Assembly (NCBI RefSeq): GCF_007677875.1
Contig: NZ_VEDO01000005.1
Span: forward strand, 62,001 to 126,000
DNA length: 64,000 nt
From: Variovorax boronicumulans
Lineage (GTDB): Bacteria > Pseudomonadota > Gammaproteobacteria > Burkholderiales > Burkholderiaceae_C
Reading direction: 5' to 3'
Position numbers and translations under genes: made by a program. Shown in pieces: positions 1-8,428 of this stretch. How positions within the stretch are numbered: position 1 is the stretch's first letter; the number at the start of each line of letters is the position of its first letter. Under the pieces are notes generated by a model. The model made no database searches. It saw only the letters and a list, made by a program, of their open reading frames with translations, and had not been told where the DNA came from.

Positions 1-2175
1 CGCGTCGGCATCAAGGTGCCCTGCGCGTTGGTCGGTGCCGAACTGCCGCTCGGCGAGGACGGCCAGCCCTTCCGCATCAAGCTCGGCAAGCTGCGCGGCG
101 TCGAGAGCCAGGGCATGCTGTGCTCGGCGCGCGAGCTCAAGCTCAGCGAAGACCATGGCGGCCTGCTCGAGCTGGCCGCCGACGCGCCCTTGGGCCAGGA
201 CATCCGCGTGCACCTGGGTCTGGACGACATGCTGCTTACGCTCAAGCTCACGCCCAACCTGGGGCACGGCTTGTCGGTGTACGGGGTGGCGCGCGAACTG
301 TCGGCCTTGACCGGCAGCCCGCTCCTCGCGACCGAACCTGTGCCCGTCGCGCCGCGCATCGATGACCGCCTGCCGGTGCGGGTCGAAGCGCCCGAGCTGT
401 GCGGCCGTTTTTCCGGCCGCGTCGTGCGCGGCGTCAACACACGTGCCACCACGCCGGCCTGGATGGTCGAGCGCCTGGCGCGCTGCGGCCAGCGCAGCGT
501 GTCGCCGCTCGTGGACATCTCCAACTACGTGATGTTCGAGGCCGGCCAGCCCTCGCACATCTTCGACCTGGACAAGATCCACGGCGGCCTCGTGGTGCGC
601 TGGGGCCGCGAGGGCGAGCAGCTCAAGCTGCTCAACGGCAACACCGTGGCGCTGGACGCCAAGGTCGGCGTGATCGCCGATGCGCAGACCGTCGAGTCGC
701 TGGCCGGCATCATGGGCGGCGACGCTACGGCCGTTTCCGACGACACGCGCAACATCTACATTGAGGCTGCCTTCTGGTGGCCCGAGGCGATCCAGGGCCG
801 CTCGCGCCGTTTCAATTTCTCTACCGATGCAGGCCACCGCTTCGAGCGGGGCGTGGACCCGAGCCGTACCGTGCAGACCATCGAGCGGATCACGCAGCTG
901 GTCCTGGAGATTTGCGGCGGCGAAGCTGGCCCCATGGACGACCAAACGCTGCAGTTGCCTGCGCAACACCCCGTGCAGCTGCGCGTGGCGCGCGCCGCGC
1001 GCGTGATCGGCATGCCACTGACCCAGGCCGAGTGCGCCGATGCGCTGCGTCGCCTGGCGCTCCCGGTGGAAGAGGGCGAGGGTGTGTTGACCGTGACGCC
1101 GCCGCCGCACCGCTTCGATCTGCAGATCGAGGAAGACCTCATCGAAGAGGTCGCACGCCTGGTCGGTTACGAGCGCTTGCCGACCACGGCGCCACTGGCG
1201 CCCATCACGGCGCGCGTGCTGCCCGAATCGCGCAGCAGCCGTTTCGCCGTGCGCCGGCGCGTGGCCGCGCTGGGCTACCAGGAAACCATCAACTTCAGCT
1301 TCGTGCAGAGCGCCTGGGAGCGCGACCTGCATGGCAACGCCCATCCGATCGCGCTGCTCAATCCGATTGCCAGCCCCATGAGCGTGATGCGCTCCTCGCT
1401 GATTGGTTCACTGCTGCAGGTGCTGAAGTTCAACCTGGATCGCCGTGCCAACCGCGTGCGCGTCTTCGAGCTCGGCCGTGTGTTCCTGCGCGATGCGGCG
1501 GTGGTCACCACAGACACGACGGTGCAGGGCATCCATCAGCCCATGCGCGTGGCGGGTCTGGCCTTCGGCGACGCCGAAGCCCTGGACTGGTCGCGCAAAG
1601 GCCAACGGGTCGATTTCTACGACGTCAAAGGCGATGTGGAAGCCTTGCTGGCCCCGCGGCGTGTGGTGTTCGAGGCGACGGAGCATCCGGCGCTGCATCC
1701 AGGCCGGGCCGCGCGCGTGCTGCTGGACGGCCGCGTGGTCGGTGTGGTCGGCGAGCTGCACCCGCGCTGGCGCCAGTCCTGGGAGCTGCCCCACGCGCCC
1801 GTGCTCTTCGAGCTGGAGCTCGATGCCGTGCAGGCGCAGCGGGTGCCTGTGGCGCAACCGGTGCCGCGGTTCCAGGATGTGGAGCGTGACATCGCTGTGG
1901 TGGTCAAGGAGTCGGTCACCCACAGTGCGGTGATGGCTGCGATCCGGTCTGCTGACGCGGGCGGTGTGCTGCGGCGCGCCGAGCTGTTCGACGTCTACCG
2001 TGCCAAGCCGGGCGCGGCCGTGCCTGCGGGCCTCGCGGGCGACGAGAAAAGCCTGGCCGTTCGGCTGGTGCTGAACGGCGGAGATGCGACACTCGCCGAG
2101 GAACAGATCGAGTCGTGCGTGCAGCGCGTTCTCGCCACCCTGGGCGAGCGTGTGGGCGCGCGGCTGCGCACTTGA
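1..2175 (+). CDS. pheT: Phenylalanyl-tRNA synthetase beta subunit (5' truncated)
   Basis: The reading frame is open from the first base, so the true start lies upstream of the window. The 725 visible codons compare with roughly 800 in the family. The protein pairs with PheS to charge tRNA-Phe in the cytoplasm. Visible regions in order are the end of the N-terminal tRNA-binding domain, the B3/B4 editing domain (motif SPLVDISNYVMFEAGQPSH), the B5 domain, the catalytic-like core, and the C-terminal FDX-ACB anticodon-binding domain (VPRFQDVERDIAVVV onward). It stops 10 bases before ihfA, the usual pheST-ihfA operon of proteobacteria. The family call is certain; only the N-terminus is missing. Confidence 0.97.
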   Translation, partial: RVGIKVPCALVGAELPLGEDGQPFRIKLGKLRGVESQGMLCSARELKLSEDHGGLLELAADAPLGQDIRVHLGLDDMLLTLKLTPNLGHGLSVYGVARELSALTGSPLLATEPVPVAPRIDDRLPVRVEAPELCGRFSGRVVRGVNTRATTPAWMVERLARCGQRSVSPLVDISNYVMFEAGQPSHIFDLDKIHGGLVVRWGREGEQLKLLNGNTVALDAKVGVIADAQTVESLAGIMGGDATAVSDDTRNIYIEAAFWWPEAIQGRSRRFNFSTDAGHRFERGVDPSRTVQTIERITQLVLEICGGEAGPMDDQTLQLPAQHPVQLRVARAARVIGMPLTQAECADALRRLALPVEEGEGVLTVTPPPHRFDLQIEEDLIEEVARLVGYERLPTTAPLAPITARVLPESRSSRFAVRRRVAALGYQETINFSFVQSAWERDLHGNAHPIALLNPIASPMSVMRSSLIGSLLQVLKFNLDRRANRVRVFELGRVFLRDAAVVTTDTTVQGIHQPMRVAGLAFGDAEALDWSRKGQRVDFYDVKGDVEALLAPRRVVFEATEHPALHPGRAARVLLDGRVVGVVGELHPRWRQSWELPHAPVLFELELDAVQAQRVPVAQPVPRFQDVERDIAVVVKESVTHSAVMAAIRSADAGGVLRRAELFDVYRAKPGAAVPAGLAGDEKSLAVRLVLNGGDATLAEEQIESCVQRVLATLGERVGARLRT

Positions 2176-2185
2176 GGAGGTCTGC

Positions 2186-2548
2186 ATGCAGGCGCAGGTT
2201 GATTTCGACAACATGGACGATGAGCGGAGAGATGCGGTGAAGATTTCCGTAGAAAGCCTGGAGACGCCTGCGTTGACCAAGGCGCAGCTGGCTGAGCTGC
2301 TGTTCGAGCAGATCGGCCTGAACAAGCGCGAATCCAAGGACATGATCGATGCCTTCTTCGACCTGGTGACCACCAGTCTCGTGAACGGCATCGACGTGAA
2401 GATCTCCAGCTTCGGCAATTTCCAGATCCGTGTGAAGGCGCCGCGGCCGGGCCGCAACCCGCGCACGGGCGAAGCCATCCCGATCAAGGCGCGACGCGTG
2501 GTGACCTTCCACGCGAGCCACAAGCTCAAGGACCAGATCCAGGGCTGA
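2186..2548 (+). CDS. ihfA: Integration host factor subunit alpha
   Basis: This 120-residue HU/IHF-family protein bends DNA as a heterodimer with IhfB and acts in replication, recombination and sigma-54 transcription. The ATG at 2186 is chosen because a GAGGAGG Shine-Dalgarno (2174-2180) sits 5 bases before it; the frame is also open further upstream inside pheT. The residues after about position 20 (LTKAQLAELLFEQIGLNKRE) are typical IhfA, and the arm motif GRNPRTGE, which inserts the DNA-bending proline, is intact. The N-terminus has about 20 extra acidic residues compared with E. coli IhfA, common in Burkholderiales. It is co-transcribed with pheT. Confidence 0.96.
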   Translation: MQAQVDFDNMDDERRDAVKISVESLETPALTKAQLAELLFEQIGLNKRESKDMIDAFFDLVTTSLVNGIDVKISSFGNFQIRVKAPRPGRNPRTGEAIPIKARRVVTFHASHKLKDQIQG

Positions 2549-2557
2549 CGGTCGCGC

Positions 2558-2586
2558 CCGCAAGGCCGGACACACAGGCCTTGCGG
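2558..2586 (+). terminator. Stem-loop after ihfA, no U-run
   Basis: CCGCAAGGCC (2558-2567) pairs perfectly with GGCCTTGCGG (2577-2586) around a 9-base loop, starting 10 bases after the ihfA stop. No T-run follows, so it may be a partial terminator or an mRNA-stabilising hairpin between ihfA and the merR-type gene rather than a full intrinsic terminator. Confidence 0.4.
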
Positions 2587-2659
2587 CGCCTCTGGTTGCT
2601 TGGCGCATGCTGGTCGTTGGGGTAACCTTTGCGGCCCCCGCGCAGCCGTCCCCCCTTTC

Positions 2660-3115
2660 ATGGGCAACATCCTTCCTTCGATTCCCGCCAAACGCTACTT
2701 CACCATCGGTGAGGTCGGCGACCTGTGCGGCGTCAAGCCCCATGTGCTGCGCTATTGGGAGCAGGAATTCACCCAGTTGCGGCCCATGAAGCGTCGTGGG
2801 AACCGCCGCTACTACCAGCACCACGAAGTGCTGATGATCCGGCGTATCCGCGACCTCCTGTACGACCAGGGTTTCACGATCAGCGGAGCGCGCAACAAAC
2901 TGCAGGAGTACGGACGACCGCCGCAGGACCCTGCGGATGTGGATGTGGATGAGGTCGATGCGCTGGAGGCGGACGCCCTGACGGCCGACGAGATCGAGAC
3001 TGACCCGTTCGAGCACATGTTGATCGGTGATGACGAGGCCGGTGCGGCAGCGCGCTTGGCGCAGGTGCGGCGCGAACTTTTTGAGATTCGCTCCTTACTT
3101 TCCGATATTCCCTGA
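2660..3115 (+). CDS. MerR-family transcriptional regulator
   Basis: This 151-residue protein has an N-terminal winged helix-turn-helix of the MerR type (RYFTIGEVGDLCGVKPHVLR, then WEQEFTQLRPMKRRGNRRYY). A strongly acidic stretch (DVDVDEVDALEADALTADE) and a short C-terminal helix follow. A long coiled coil and metal-binding cysteines are absent, so it is not a classical metal sensor. The ATG at 2660 is preferred over an in-frame upstream start at 2600 because family members begin a few residues before the HTH. A MerR gene of this type between ihfA and a tRNA-Pro gene is a conserved arrangement in beta- and gammaproteobacteria; its effector is not known to me. Confidence 0.88.
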   Translation: MGNILPSIPAKRYFTIGEVGDLCGVKPHVLRYWEQEFTQLRPMKRRGNRRYYQHHEVLMIRRIRDLLYDQGFTISGARNKLQEYGRPPQDPADVDVDEVDALEADALTADEIETDPFEHMLIGDDEAGAAARLAQVRRELFEIRSLLSDIP

Positions 3116-3124
3116 ATACTGCGC

Positions 3125-3130
3125 TATAAT
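3125..3130 (+). promoter_or_regulatory. -10 box of tRNA-Pro promoter
   Basis: A perfect TATAAT lies 9 bases before the first base of the tRNA, so transcription would start a few bases before the mature 5' end. No good -35 hexamer is seen at the normal spacing. The box starts 10 bases after the merR stop, so the tRNA probably has its own promoter. Confidence 0.6.
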
Positions 3131-3139
3131 CGTGGGCTT

Positions 3140-3216
3140 CGGTGTGTGGCGCAGCCTGGTAGCGCACTTGCATGGGGTGCAAGGGGTCGAAGGTTCGAAT
3201 CCTTTCACACCGACCA
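3140..3216 (+). tRNA. tRNA-Pro (anticodon GGG)
   Basis: A 77-base cloverleaf with acceptor stem CGGTGTG/CACACCG, D arm GCGC...GCGC, anticodon stem CTTGC/GCAAG enclosing loop ATGGGGT (anticodon GGG), T arm with GGTTCGAATCC, discriminator A and an encoded CCA end. It decodes CCC and CCU proline codons. The gene lies between the MerR regulator and dusA and ends with its own terminator. No attachment-site duplication or integrase was seen next to it. Confidence 0.97.
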
Positions 3217-3233
3217 AAAACAAGAAGCCGATC

Positions 3234-3267
3234 AACGGGCCAGGGCCACAAGTCCTGGCCCGTTTTT
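3234..3267 (+). terminator. Intrinsic terminator after tRNA-Pro
   Basis: AACGGGCCAGG (3234-3244) pairs with CCTGGCCCGTT (3254-3264) over a 9-base loop, and the stem runs into a TTTTT tract at 3263-3267. This is a textbook rho-independent terminator placed 18 bases after the tRNA CCA end. Confidence 0.9.
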
Positions 3268-3339
3268 CATTGGCGCCGCGTGCCGCTCGTGGACGAGGTG
3301 GCCGTCATTGGTTTCGTGTCAGCGGAGAGCCGAGGTTCC

Positions 3340-4344
3340 ATGGTTGAGAAAACGCAAGCGCTCCACGTCAGCGTCGCCCCGATGCTGGACTGGACCGACC
3401 GGCATTGCCGCTACTTCCACCGACTTCTCTCGCGGCGCGCACGCCTGTACACCGAGATGGTGACGACCGGCGCGTTGCTGCATGGCGATGTGGAGCGGCA
3501 TTTGCGGCTGGACGCGAGCGAACATCCTGTGGCGCTGCAACTCGGCGGCAGCGAACCGGCCGATCTGGCGCACTGCGCGCGACTGGGCGAGCAGTGGGGC
3601 TACGACGAGATCAACCTGAACTGCGGCTGCCCGTCCGAGCGTGTGCAGCGCGGTGCCTTCGGCGCCTGTTTGATGGCCGAGCCGCAACTGGTGGCCGACG
3701 GTGTGAAAGCCATGGTCGACGCGGTCGGCATTCCTGTCACCGTCAAGCACCGCATCGGCATCGACCGCGGCGAAGACTACGGCTTCGTCCGAGACTTCGT
3801 TGGCACGGTCAGCCAGGCCGGTTGCACCACCTTCATCGTGCACGCGCGCAACGCCTGGCTCAAAGGCTTGTCACCGAAGGAGAACCGCGAGATTCCTCCT
3901 TTGCGCTACGAACTCGTGCACCAGCTCAAGCGCGATTTTCCGCAGCTTGCCATCGTCATCAACGGTGGGCTCAAAACGACTGCGCAGGTCGCCGCGCAGC
4001 TGGCGGTGCTGGACGGCGCCATGCTGGGCCGCGAGGCCTACCACAACCCCTGGTGGCTGGCCGAATGGGACAGCGCCTTCTTCGGCCTGCCGGACGAGCC
4101 GGCCCGCACCCGCGAATGGGTGGAGCAGGAGATGCTGCGCTACATGGAGCGCGAGGCGCGCACGCACGGCACCCATTGGCATGCCATCGCGCGCCACATG
4201 ATGGGCCTGCGCCACGGTCTGCCGGGCGCACGGCGATGGCGCCAGGTCTGGAGCGATCACCGCATGAAAGCCCTGGCGCCGGCCGAAGTCGCGGCGCTTG
4301 CGCACGCTCCCGTATCCTCGGCAGAGTCGGCACACGCCGCCTGA
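3340..4344 (+). CDS. dusA: tRNA-dihydrouridine(20/20a) synthase DusA
   Basis: This 334-residue flavoprotein reduces uridines 20 and 20a in the tRNA D loop using FMN and NADPH. The family signature SVAPMLDWTDRHCRYF opens the TIM barrel, followed by YTEMVTTGALLHGD, the catalytic-cysteine region EINLNCGCPSERVQ and the phosphate-binding INGG near residue 207. The sequence ENREIPPLRYE is specific to DusA over DusB and DusC. The ATG at 3340 is chosen because it immediately precedes the conserved N-terminus; the frame is open back to 3172 through the tRNA terminator, which cannot be coding. It probably has its own promoter in 3268-3339. Confidence 0.96.
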   Translation: MVEKTQALHVSVAPMLDWTDRHCRYFHRLLSRRARLYTEMVTTGALLHGDVERHLRLDASEHPVALQLGGSEPADLAHCARLGEQWGYDEINLNCGCPSERVQRGAFGACLMAEPQLVADGVKAMVDAVGIPVTVKHRIGIDRGEDYGFVRDFVGTVSQAGCTTFIVHARNAWLKGLSPKENREIPPLRYELVHQLKRDFPQLAIVINGGLKTTAQVAAQLAVLDGAMLGREAYHNPWWLAEWDSAFFGLPDEPARTREWVEQEMLRYMEREARTHGTHWHAIARHMMGLRHGLPGARRWRQVWSDHRMKALAPAEVAALAHAPVSSAESAHAA

Positions 4345-4381
4345 ACCATTCCACCTTCACCAACGACCGGACCCTCGTTTC

Positions 4382-5323
4382 ATGACCCGACACCGCATCC
4401 TGCAGCTCGGCAAGCTGCTGCCTGCCCTCGAACAAGCTCTGGCTGTCGACTACGACGTGCATCTGCTGGCTGGCGAGGCCGATCCCAAGGCCTTCCTTGC
4501 GCGCGAAGGCGCGGGCTTCGTCGGCGTGGTGACCAATGCTGCGCTGGGCATCGATGGCGCGACCATCGCGGCGCTGCCCCACCTGAAGGTCATCTCCAGC
4601 TTCGGTGTGGGCTTCGACAAGGTTGACGTGGCCGCCGCCCGGGCTCGCAACATCCCCGTGGGCTACACGCCCGATGTGCTCAACGACTGCGTGGCCGACA
4701 CGGCCTTCGGCCTGGTCATCGATGCGGCACGCCGCTTCACCGATTCGGACCGCTACCTGCGCCGCGGCGACTGGCTCAAGGGCCCGTACCCGCTGGCCAC
4801 GCGCGTGAGCGGCAAGAAACTGGGCATCGTGGGCCTGGGCCGCATCGGCCGCGTGATCGCGCGCCGTGCCAGCGGCTTCGACATGGAGGTGCGCTACCAC
4901 AACCGCCGGCCGGTCGACGGCGTGGATTTCGGCTACGAGGCCACGCTCGAGGGCCTGGCACGCTGGGCCGACTTTCTGGTCGTGGCCGCGGCCGGTGGCG
5001 CCGAGTCGCGTCACCTGATCTCGCGCGAGATCCTGGCCGCGCTGGGCCCCAAGGGCTTCCTGATCAACATCGCGCGCGGCACGGTGGTGGACGAAGAGGG
5101 TCTGATCGAGGCCCTGGAGAACAAGACCATTGCGGGCGCCGGGCTGGATGTCTACGAGGACGAGCCGCGCGTTCCCGCGCGCCTGATCGCCTGCCAGAAC
5201 GCCGTGCTGCTGCCGCACCTGGCCAGCGGCACGCACGAGACGCGCAAGGCCATGGGCGACCTCGTGCTCGAAAACCTGCGCAGCTTCTTCGCCACGGGGC
5301 AGGTCCAGGTCTCCGTTCCCTGA
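4382..5323 (+). CDS. D-isomer-specific 2-hydroxyacid dehydrogenase (NAD(P)-dependent)
   Basis: This 313-residue protein fits the glyoxylate/hydroxypyruvate reductase branch of the D-2-hydroxyacid dehydrogenases. The nucleotide-binding motif GLGRIGR is at about residues 150-156. The active-site triad of the family is present as Arg in NIARGTVVDE, Glu in YEDEPR and His in LLPHLASGTHETR. It would interconvert a 2-oxoacid such as glyoxylate or hydroxypyruvate and its D-hydroxyacid. The ATG at 4382 gives the expected N-terminus; no strong Shine-Dalgarno is visible. The exact substrate cannot be read from sequence. Confidence 0.9.
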   Translation: MTRHRILQLGKLLPALEQALAVDYDVHLLAGEADPKAFLAREGAGFVGVVTNAALGIDGATIAALPHLKVISSFGVGFDKVDVAAARARNIPVGYTPDVLNDCVADTAFGLVIDAARRFTDSDRYLRRGDWLKGPYPLATRVSGKKLGIVGLGRIGRVIARRASGFDMEVRYHNRRPVDGVDFGYEATLEGLARWADFLVVAAAGGAESRHLISREILAALGPKGFLINIARGTVVDEEGLIEALENKTIAGAGLDVYEDEPRVPARLIACQNAVLLPHLASGTHETRKAMGDLVLENLRSFFATGQVQVSVP

Positions 5324-5338
5324 GGCCGCGGGGCTAAG

Positions 5339-5357
5339 CTCGGGTGTTCGACCCGAG
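5339..5357 (+). promoter_or_regulatory. Hairpin abutting the M20 peptidase ribosome binding site
   Basis: CTCGGGT (5339-5345) pairs with ACCCGAG (5351-5357) across a 5-base loop. The right arm overlaps the GAGGAGA Shine-Dalgarno (5355-5361) of the downstream gene, so folding could reduce its translation. It could equally be a short transcription-end structure for the dehydrogenase gene. Confidence 0.3.
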
Positions 5358-5366
5358 GAGATCCCC

Positions 5367-7160
5367 ATGTTCCAATCCCCATCGCGGCTGGCCGGCATCG
5401 CTGCCGTGCTGGCCATCACCGGCTGCGCCACCCCCTCCGGCCCGGCACCTGCCGTTCCGCTCAAGAAGCCCGACCTCGACCGCATCGCGGCGCAGCAGCA
5501 GGGCCGCGTGCCGGCCAGTTTCGCGGCCTTCCTGTCCCAGGTCGCGCAAGACCAGCCGGCGCTGCGCCCGCTGGCCGAACGCCGCCAGCGCGGCGACACG
5601 CTCAGCGCCGAGGAGCTGCAGCAGACCGCGCGCCTGCTGGGCCTGCACAACCGGTTGCTGAACCAGGCCGCCGCCATCGACGCCACGGCCCGCATGGTCG
5701 CGCTGCCCACGGTGCGCGGCAGCGTGCCGCCGCACGAAGACCCGCAGATCATCGCCTTCGGCCAGCTCGTGGGCCGCATGGCCGCCGACTTCGGCTTGCA
5801 ATACCGCAACGTCGACAACCGCGTCTTCGAAGTCCGTCTCGCGGGCAGCGGCACTGAGGAGTTCGGCATCCTCACGCATGCCGACGTGGTGCCCGTGGTG
5901 GCCAGCGAATGGGTGCTGGAGGACGGCACCAAACTCGACCCCTTCCAACTCACGCGGGTGGGCGGTCTGCTGTACGGCCGCGGCAGCATCGACGACAAGG
6001 GCTCGATCGCCACGGTGCTTTACGCGATGAAGGCCGTGAAGGAGAGCGGCCTGCCGCTGGCCCGCACGATCCGGCTCATGATCGACACGACGGAGGAGAC
6101 CGGCGGCGACGCGATCCGCTATTACCAGCAGCACACGCAGCTGCCGCAGTACAACATCGTGCTCGACAGCCGCTACCCGGCCGTGGTGGCCGAGAAGGGC
6201 ACGGGCGCCCTGCGCGCAAGCTTCGCATTGGCGCCGGTGCGGCCTGCGGCTGCGGCTGCGGGTGCGGGTGCGGGTGCGGGTGCGGGTGCGGGTGCGGGTG
6301 CGGGTGCGGCCACCATTACCGCCCTGGCCGGCGCGGCCTCGGCCAATGCGATCCCGCAGACCGCCACGGCGCGGTTGCAGGCGGCCGAACCGGCTGCGCT
6401 GGCGGCGCGCCTGCAGACGGCGGCCACCGCGTTCGTGGCCGCGAACCTTGCGCAAGGCAAGTTCGCGATCGAGGTGGCGCCGCGTGCCGACGGCGTCGAC
6501 CTCAAGGTCACCGGCACCTCGGCCCATGGCTCGCGGCCGGAGGAGGGTGTGAACCCGTTGCCGCGCCTGGCGCTGTTCCTGCAGCGCGCGGGCGTGCCGC
6601 TGGTGGACAACGGCTACGCCCAGGCCACGCGCTACATCGCCGAACTGTTCGGCCTGGACTACCTGGGCAACAAGATGGGCCTGGCCTATGCCGACAGCTT
6701 CATGGGGCCGTTGACGGCCTCGCCCACGCTGGTACGCGAGACCGCGGGCAAGGTCGAGGTCACGGCCAATGTGCGCATGCCGCGCGGCAACACGCCAGAA
6801 GCGCTGAGCGCCGCCACGCAGGCCAAGGTGCGTGCCTGGGGCGCGGCCACCGGCATCGCGGTCGAGGTGGCGCACACGCAGGGCAACTGGATGGCGCGCG
6901 ACCCCAAGGGCGCCTGGCTGGCCACGCTGCTCAACATCTTCGGCGACACCACGGGCCTGCCGGCCGCGCCCGTGTCCACAGCCGGCAGCACCACGGCCAA
7001 GCAAATGCCCAATGCCATCAACTTCGGCCCGGCCATGCCGGGCAAGAAGTACACGGCGCACAACGCCAATGAGTTCAAGGAAGTCGCCGACCTGGACGCC
7101 GACATGCAGATGTTCACCGAGATGCTGGTGCGCATCGGCAACCTGCAGCAGATGCAGTAA
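5367..7160 (+). CDS. Lipoprotein M20-family metallopeptidase (PepV-like dipeptidase)
   Basis: This 597-residue zinc peptidase is probably anchored in the envelope: a signal peptide ends in the lipobox LAITGC. Metal ligands of family M20 are visible as His171 in LTHADVVPVV, Asp209 in YGRGSIDDKG and the catalytic/ligand Glu pair 243-244 in DTTEETGG, with a later His in HGSRPEEG and the lid region between. M20 members hydrolyse di- and tripeptides or deacylate N-acyl amino acids. A Gly-Ala run of about 16 residues (from near residue 299) is encoded by a hexanucleotide repeat inside the lid region. A GAGGAGA ribosome site (5355-5361) fixes the ATG at 5367. Length is longer than the usual 450-550 because of the N-terminal segment. 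Confidence 0.9.
   Translation: MFQSPSRLAGIAAVLAITGCATPSGPAPAVPLKKPDLDRIAAQQQGRVPASFAAFLSQVAQDQPALRPLAERRQRGDTLSAEELQQTARLLGLHNRLLNQAAAIDATARMVALPTVRGSVPPHEDPQIIAFGQLVGRMAADFGLQYRNVDNRVFEVRLAGSGTEEFGILTHADVVPVVASEWVLEDGTKLDPFQLTRVGGLLYGRGSIDDKGSIATVLYAMKAVKESGLPLARTIRLMIDTTEETGGDAIRYYQQHTQLPQYNIVLDSRYPAVVAEKGTGALRASFALAPVRPAAAAAGAGAGAGAGAGAGAGAATITALAGAASANAIPQTATARLQAAEPAALAARLQTAATAFVAANLAQGKFAIEVAPRADGVDLKVTGTSAHGSRPEEGVNPLPRLALFLQRAGVPLVDNGYAQATRYIAELFGLDYLGNKMGLAYADSFMGPLTASPTLVRETAGKVEVTANVRMPRGNTPEALSAATQAKVRAWGAATGIAVEVAHTQGNWMARDPKGAWLATLLNIFGDTTGLPAAPVSTAGSTTAKQMPNAINFGPAMPGKKYTAHNANEFKEVADLDADMQMFTEMLVRIGNLQQMQ
6261..6308 (+). repeat. (GGTGCG)8 in-frame hexanucleotide repeat
   Basis: Eight uninterrupted copies of GGTGCG lie inside the M20 peptidase gene and encode alternating Gly and Ala. 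Two related GGCTGC units precede them. The unit is six bases, so copy-number change alters the linker by two residues without breaking the frame. Confidence 0.95.
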
Positions 7161-7260
7161 GCGGGCCTGGGCGCATGTCCCGGCCGAGACGGCCGGACCG
7201 CGGCGGCGCTGCGAAGATCCTGCGCCGCAACAAAGCCAGACCCTCGGGAGAAGACGACCC

Positions 7261-8427
7261 ATGAGCATCCAACGCAAGGCCTGCATCGTCGGGGCCTACG
7301 AACACCCCACGCGCAAGGCGCCCGACAAGACCGTGGCCCAGCTGCATGCCGAGGTGGCGCGCGGCGCATTGCTGGACGCCGGCCTCACGATCAACGATGT
7401 CGATGGTTACTTTTGCGCCGGCGACGCGCCCGGCCTGGGCGCGCTGAACATCGCCGACCACATCGGCCTGCACCCGCGCCATGTGGACTCGACCGACATG
7501 GGTGGCTCGTCCTATCTGGCCCATGTGGGCCATGCCGCGCAGGCCATTGCCGCGGGCAAGTGCAACGTGGCGCTGATAACGCTGGCCGGCCGGCCGCGCT
7601 CGGAAGCCTCCAGCGGCACGCAGCCGCGCAACTGGGGCCCCAACCTGCCCGACCAGCCTTTCGAGGCGCCGTTCGGCCCCGTCACCGTGAACATGTACGC
7701 CATGGTGGCCATGCGCCACATGCACGACTGGGGCACGACGGCCAAGCAGCTGGCGTGGATCAAGGTCGCCATGTCGCACCACGCCCAGCACAACCCGCAC
7801 GCCATGCTGCGCGACGTGGTCACGGTCGAGGACGTGATCAACTCGCCCATGATCTCCGACCCGCTGCACAAGCTCGATTGCTGCGTGGTCAGCGACGGCG
7901 GCGGCGCGCTGGTGGTCACGCGACCCGAAATCGCGCGCAGCTTGAAGCGCCCCATCGTCAACGTGCTCGGCGCGGGTGAGGCGCTCAAGGGCCAGGAGGG
8001 CGGCAACATCGATCTGTCCTACTCGGGCGCCGTGTGGTCCGGCCCGCGCGCATTCGAAGAGGCGGGCGTGAAACCTTCCGACATCCAGTACGCGTCGATC
8101 TACGACAGCTTCACCATCACCGTGCTCATGCAGCTGGAAGACCTGGGCTTTTGCAAGCGCGGCGAGGGCGGCCGTTTCGTGGCCGACGGCAACCTGATTT
8201 CGGGCACCGGCAAGCTGCCCGTCAACACCGACGGCGGCGGGCTGTGCAACAACCATCCGGCCAACCGTGGCGGCATCACCAAGGTCATCGAGGCCGTGCG
8301 CCAGCTGCGCGGCGAGGCCCACCCTGCGGTGCAGGTGAAGAACTGCGGGCTTGCGCTTGCGCAGGGCACGGGCGGTCTGCTCGGCTCGCGCCATGGCAGC
8401 GCCACCTTGATCATGGAAAGGGCTTGA
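7261..8427 (+). CDS. Thiolase-superfamily protein (SCP-x/Ltp2-like), Cys nucleophile absent
   Basis: This 388-residue protein has the double thiolase fold of the lipid-transfer-protein branch, with motifs KACIVGAYEHPTRKAPDKT, CVVSDGGGALVV and the C-terminal CNNHPANRGG. At the place where degradative thiolases carry the acylated cysteine, residues 81-84 read Gly-Gly-Ser-Ser. Family knowledge: Ltp2-type relatives that act with a DUF35 partner are aldolases that release a ketone and an acyl-CoA, not true thiolases. The DUF35 gene follows after one base, which supports the same type of complex here. The substrate is unknown. The ATG at 7261 follows a GGGAGAAG Shine-Dalgarno (7246-7253). Confidence 0.85.
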   Translation: MSIQRKACIVGAYEHPTRKAPDKTVAQLHAEVARGALLDAGLTINDVDGYFCAGDAPGLGALNIADHIGLHPRHVDSTDMGGSSYLAHVGHAAQAIAAGKCNVALITLAGRPRSEASSGTQPRNWGPNLPDQPFEAPFGPVTVNMYAMVAMRHMHDWGTTAKQLAWIKVAMSHHAQHNPHAMLRDVVTVEDVINSPMISDPLHKLDCCVVSDGGGALVVTRPEIARSLKRPIVNVLGAGEALKGQEGGNIDLSYSGAVWSGPRAFEEAGVKPSDIQYASIYDSFTITVLMQLEDLGFCKRGEGGRFVADGNLISGTGKLPVNTDGGGLCNNHPANRGGITKVIEAVRQLRGEAHPAVQVKNCGLALAQGTGGLLGSRHGSATLIMERA

Positions 8428-8428
8428 G

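Noticed and set aside
3140-3216. tRNA-Pro as an integration site for a genomic island
   Set aside because: No integrase gene and no repeated copy of the tRNA 3' end was seen nearby, and dusA and merR around it are core genes.
4298-4381. Upstream extension of the 2-hydroxyacid dehydrogenase
   Set aside because: The extension overlaps dusA and encodes no family-like residues; ATG 4382 matches the usual N-terminus.
6241-6310. CRISPR-like or regulatory repeat array
   Set aside because: The repeat is a pure tandem hexamer inside a coding frame with no spacers.
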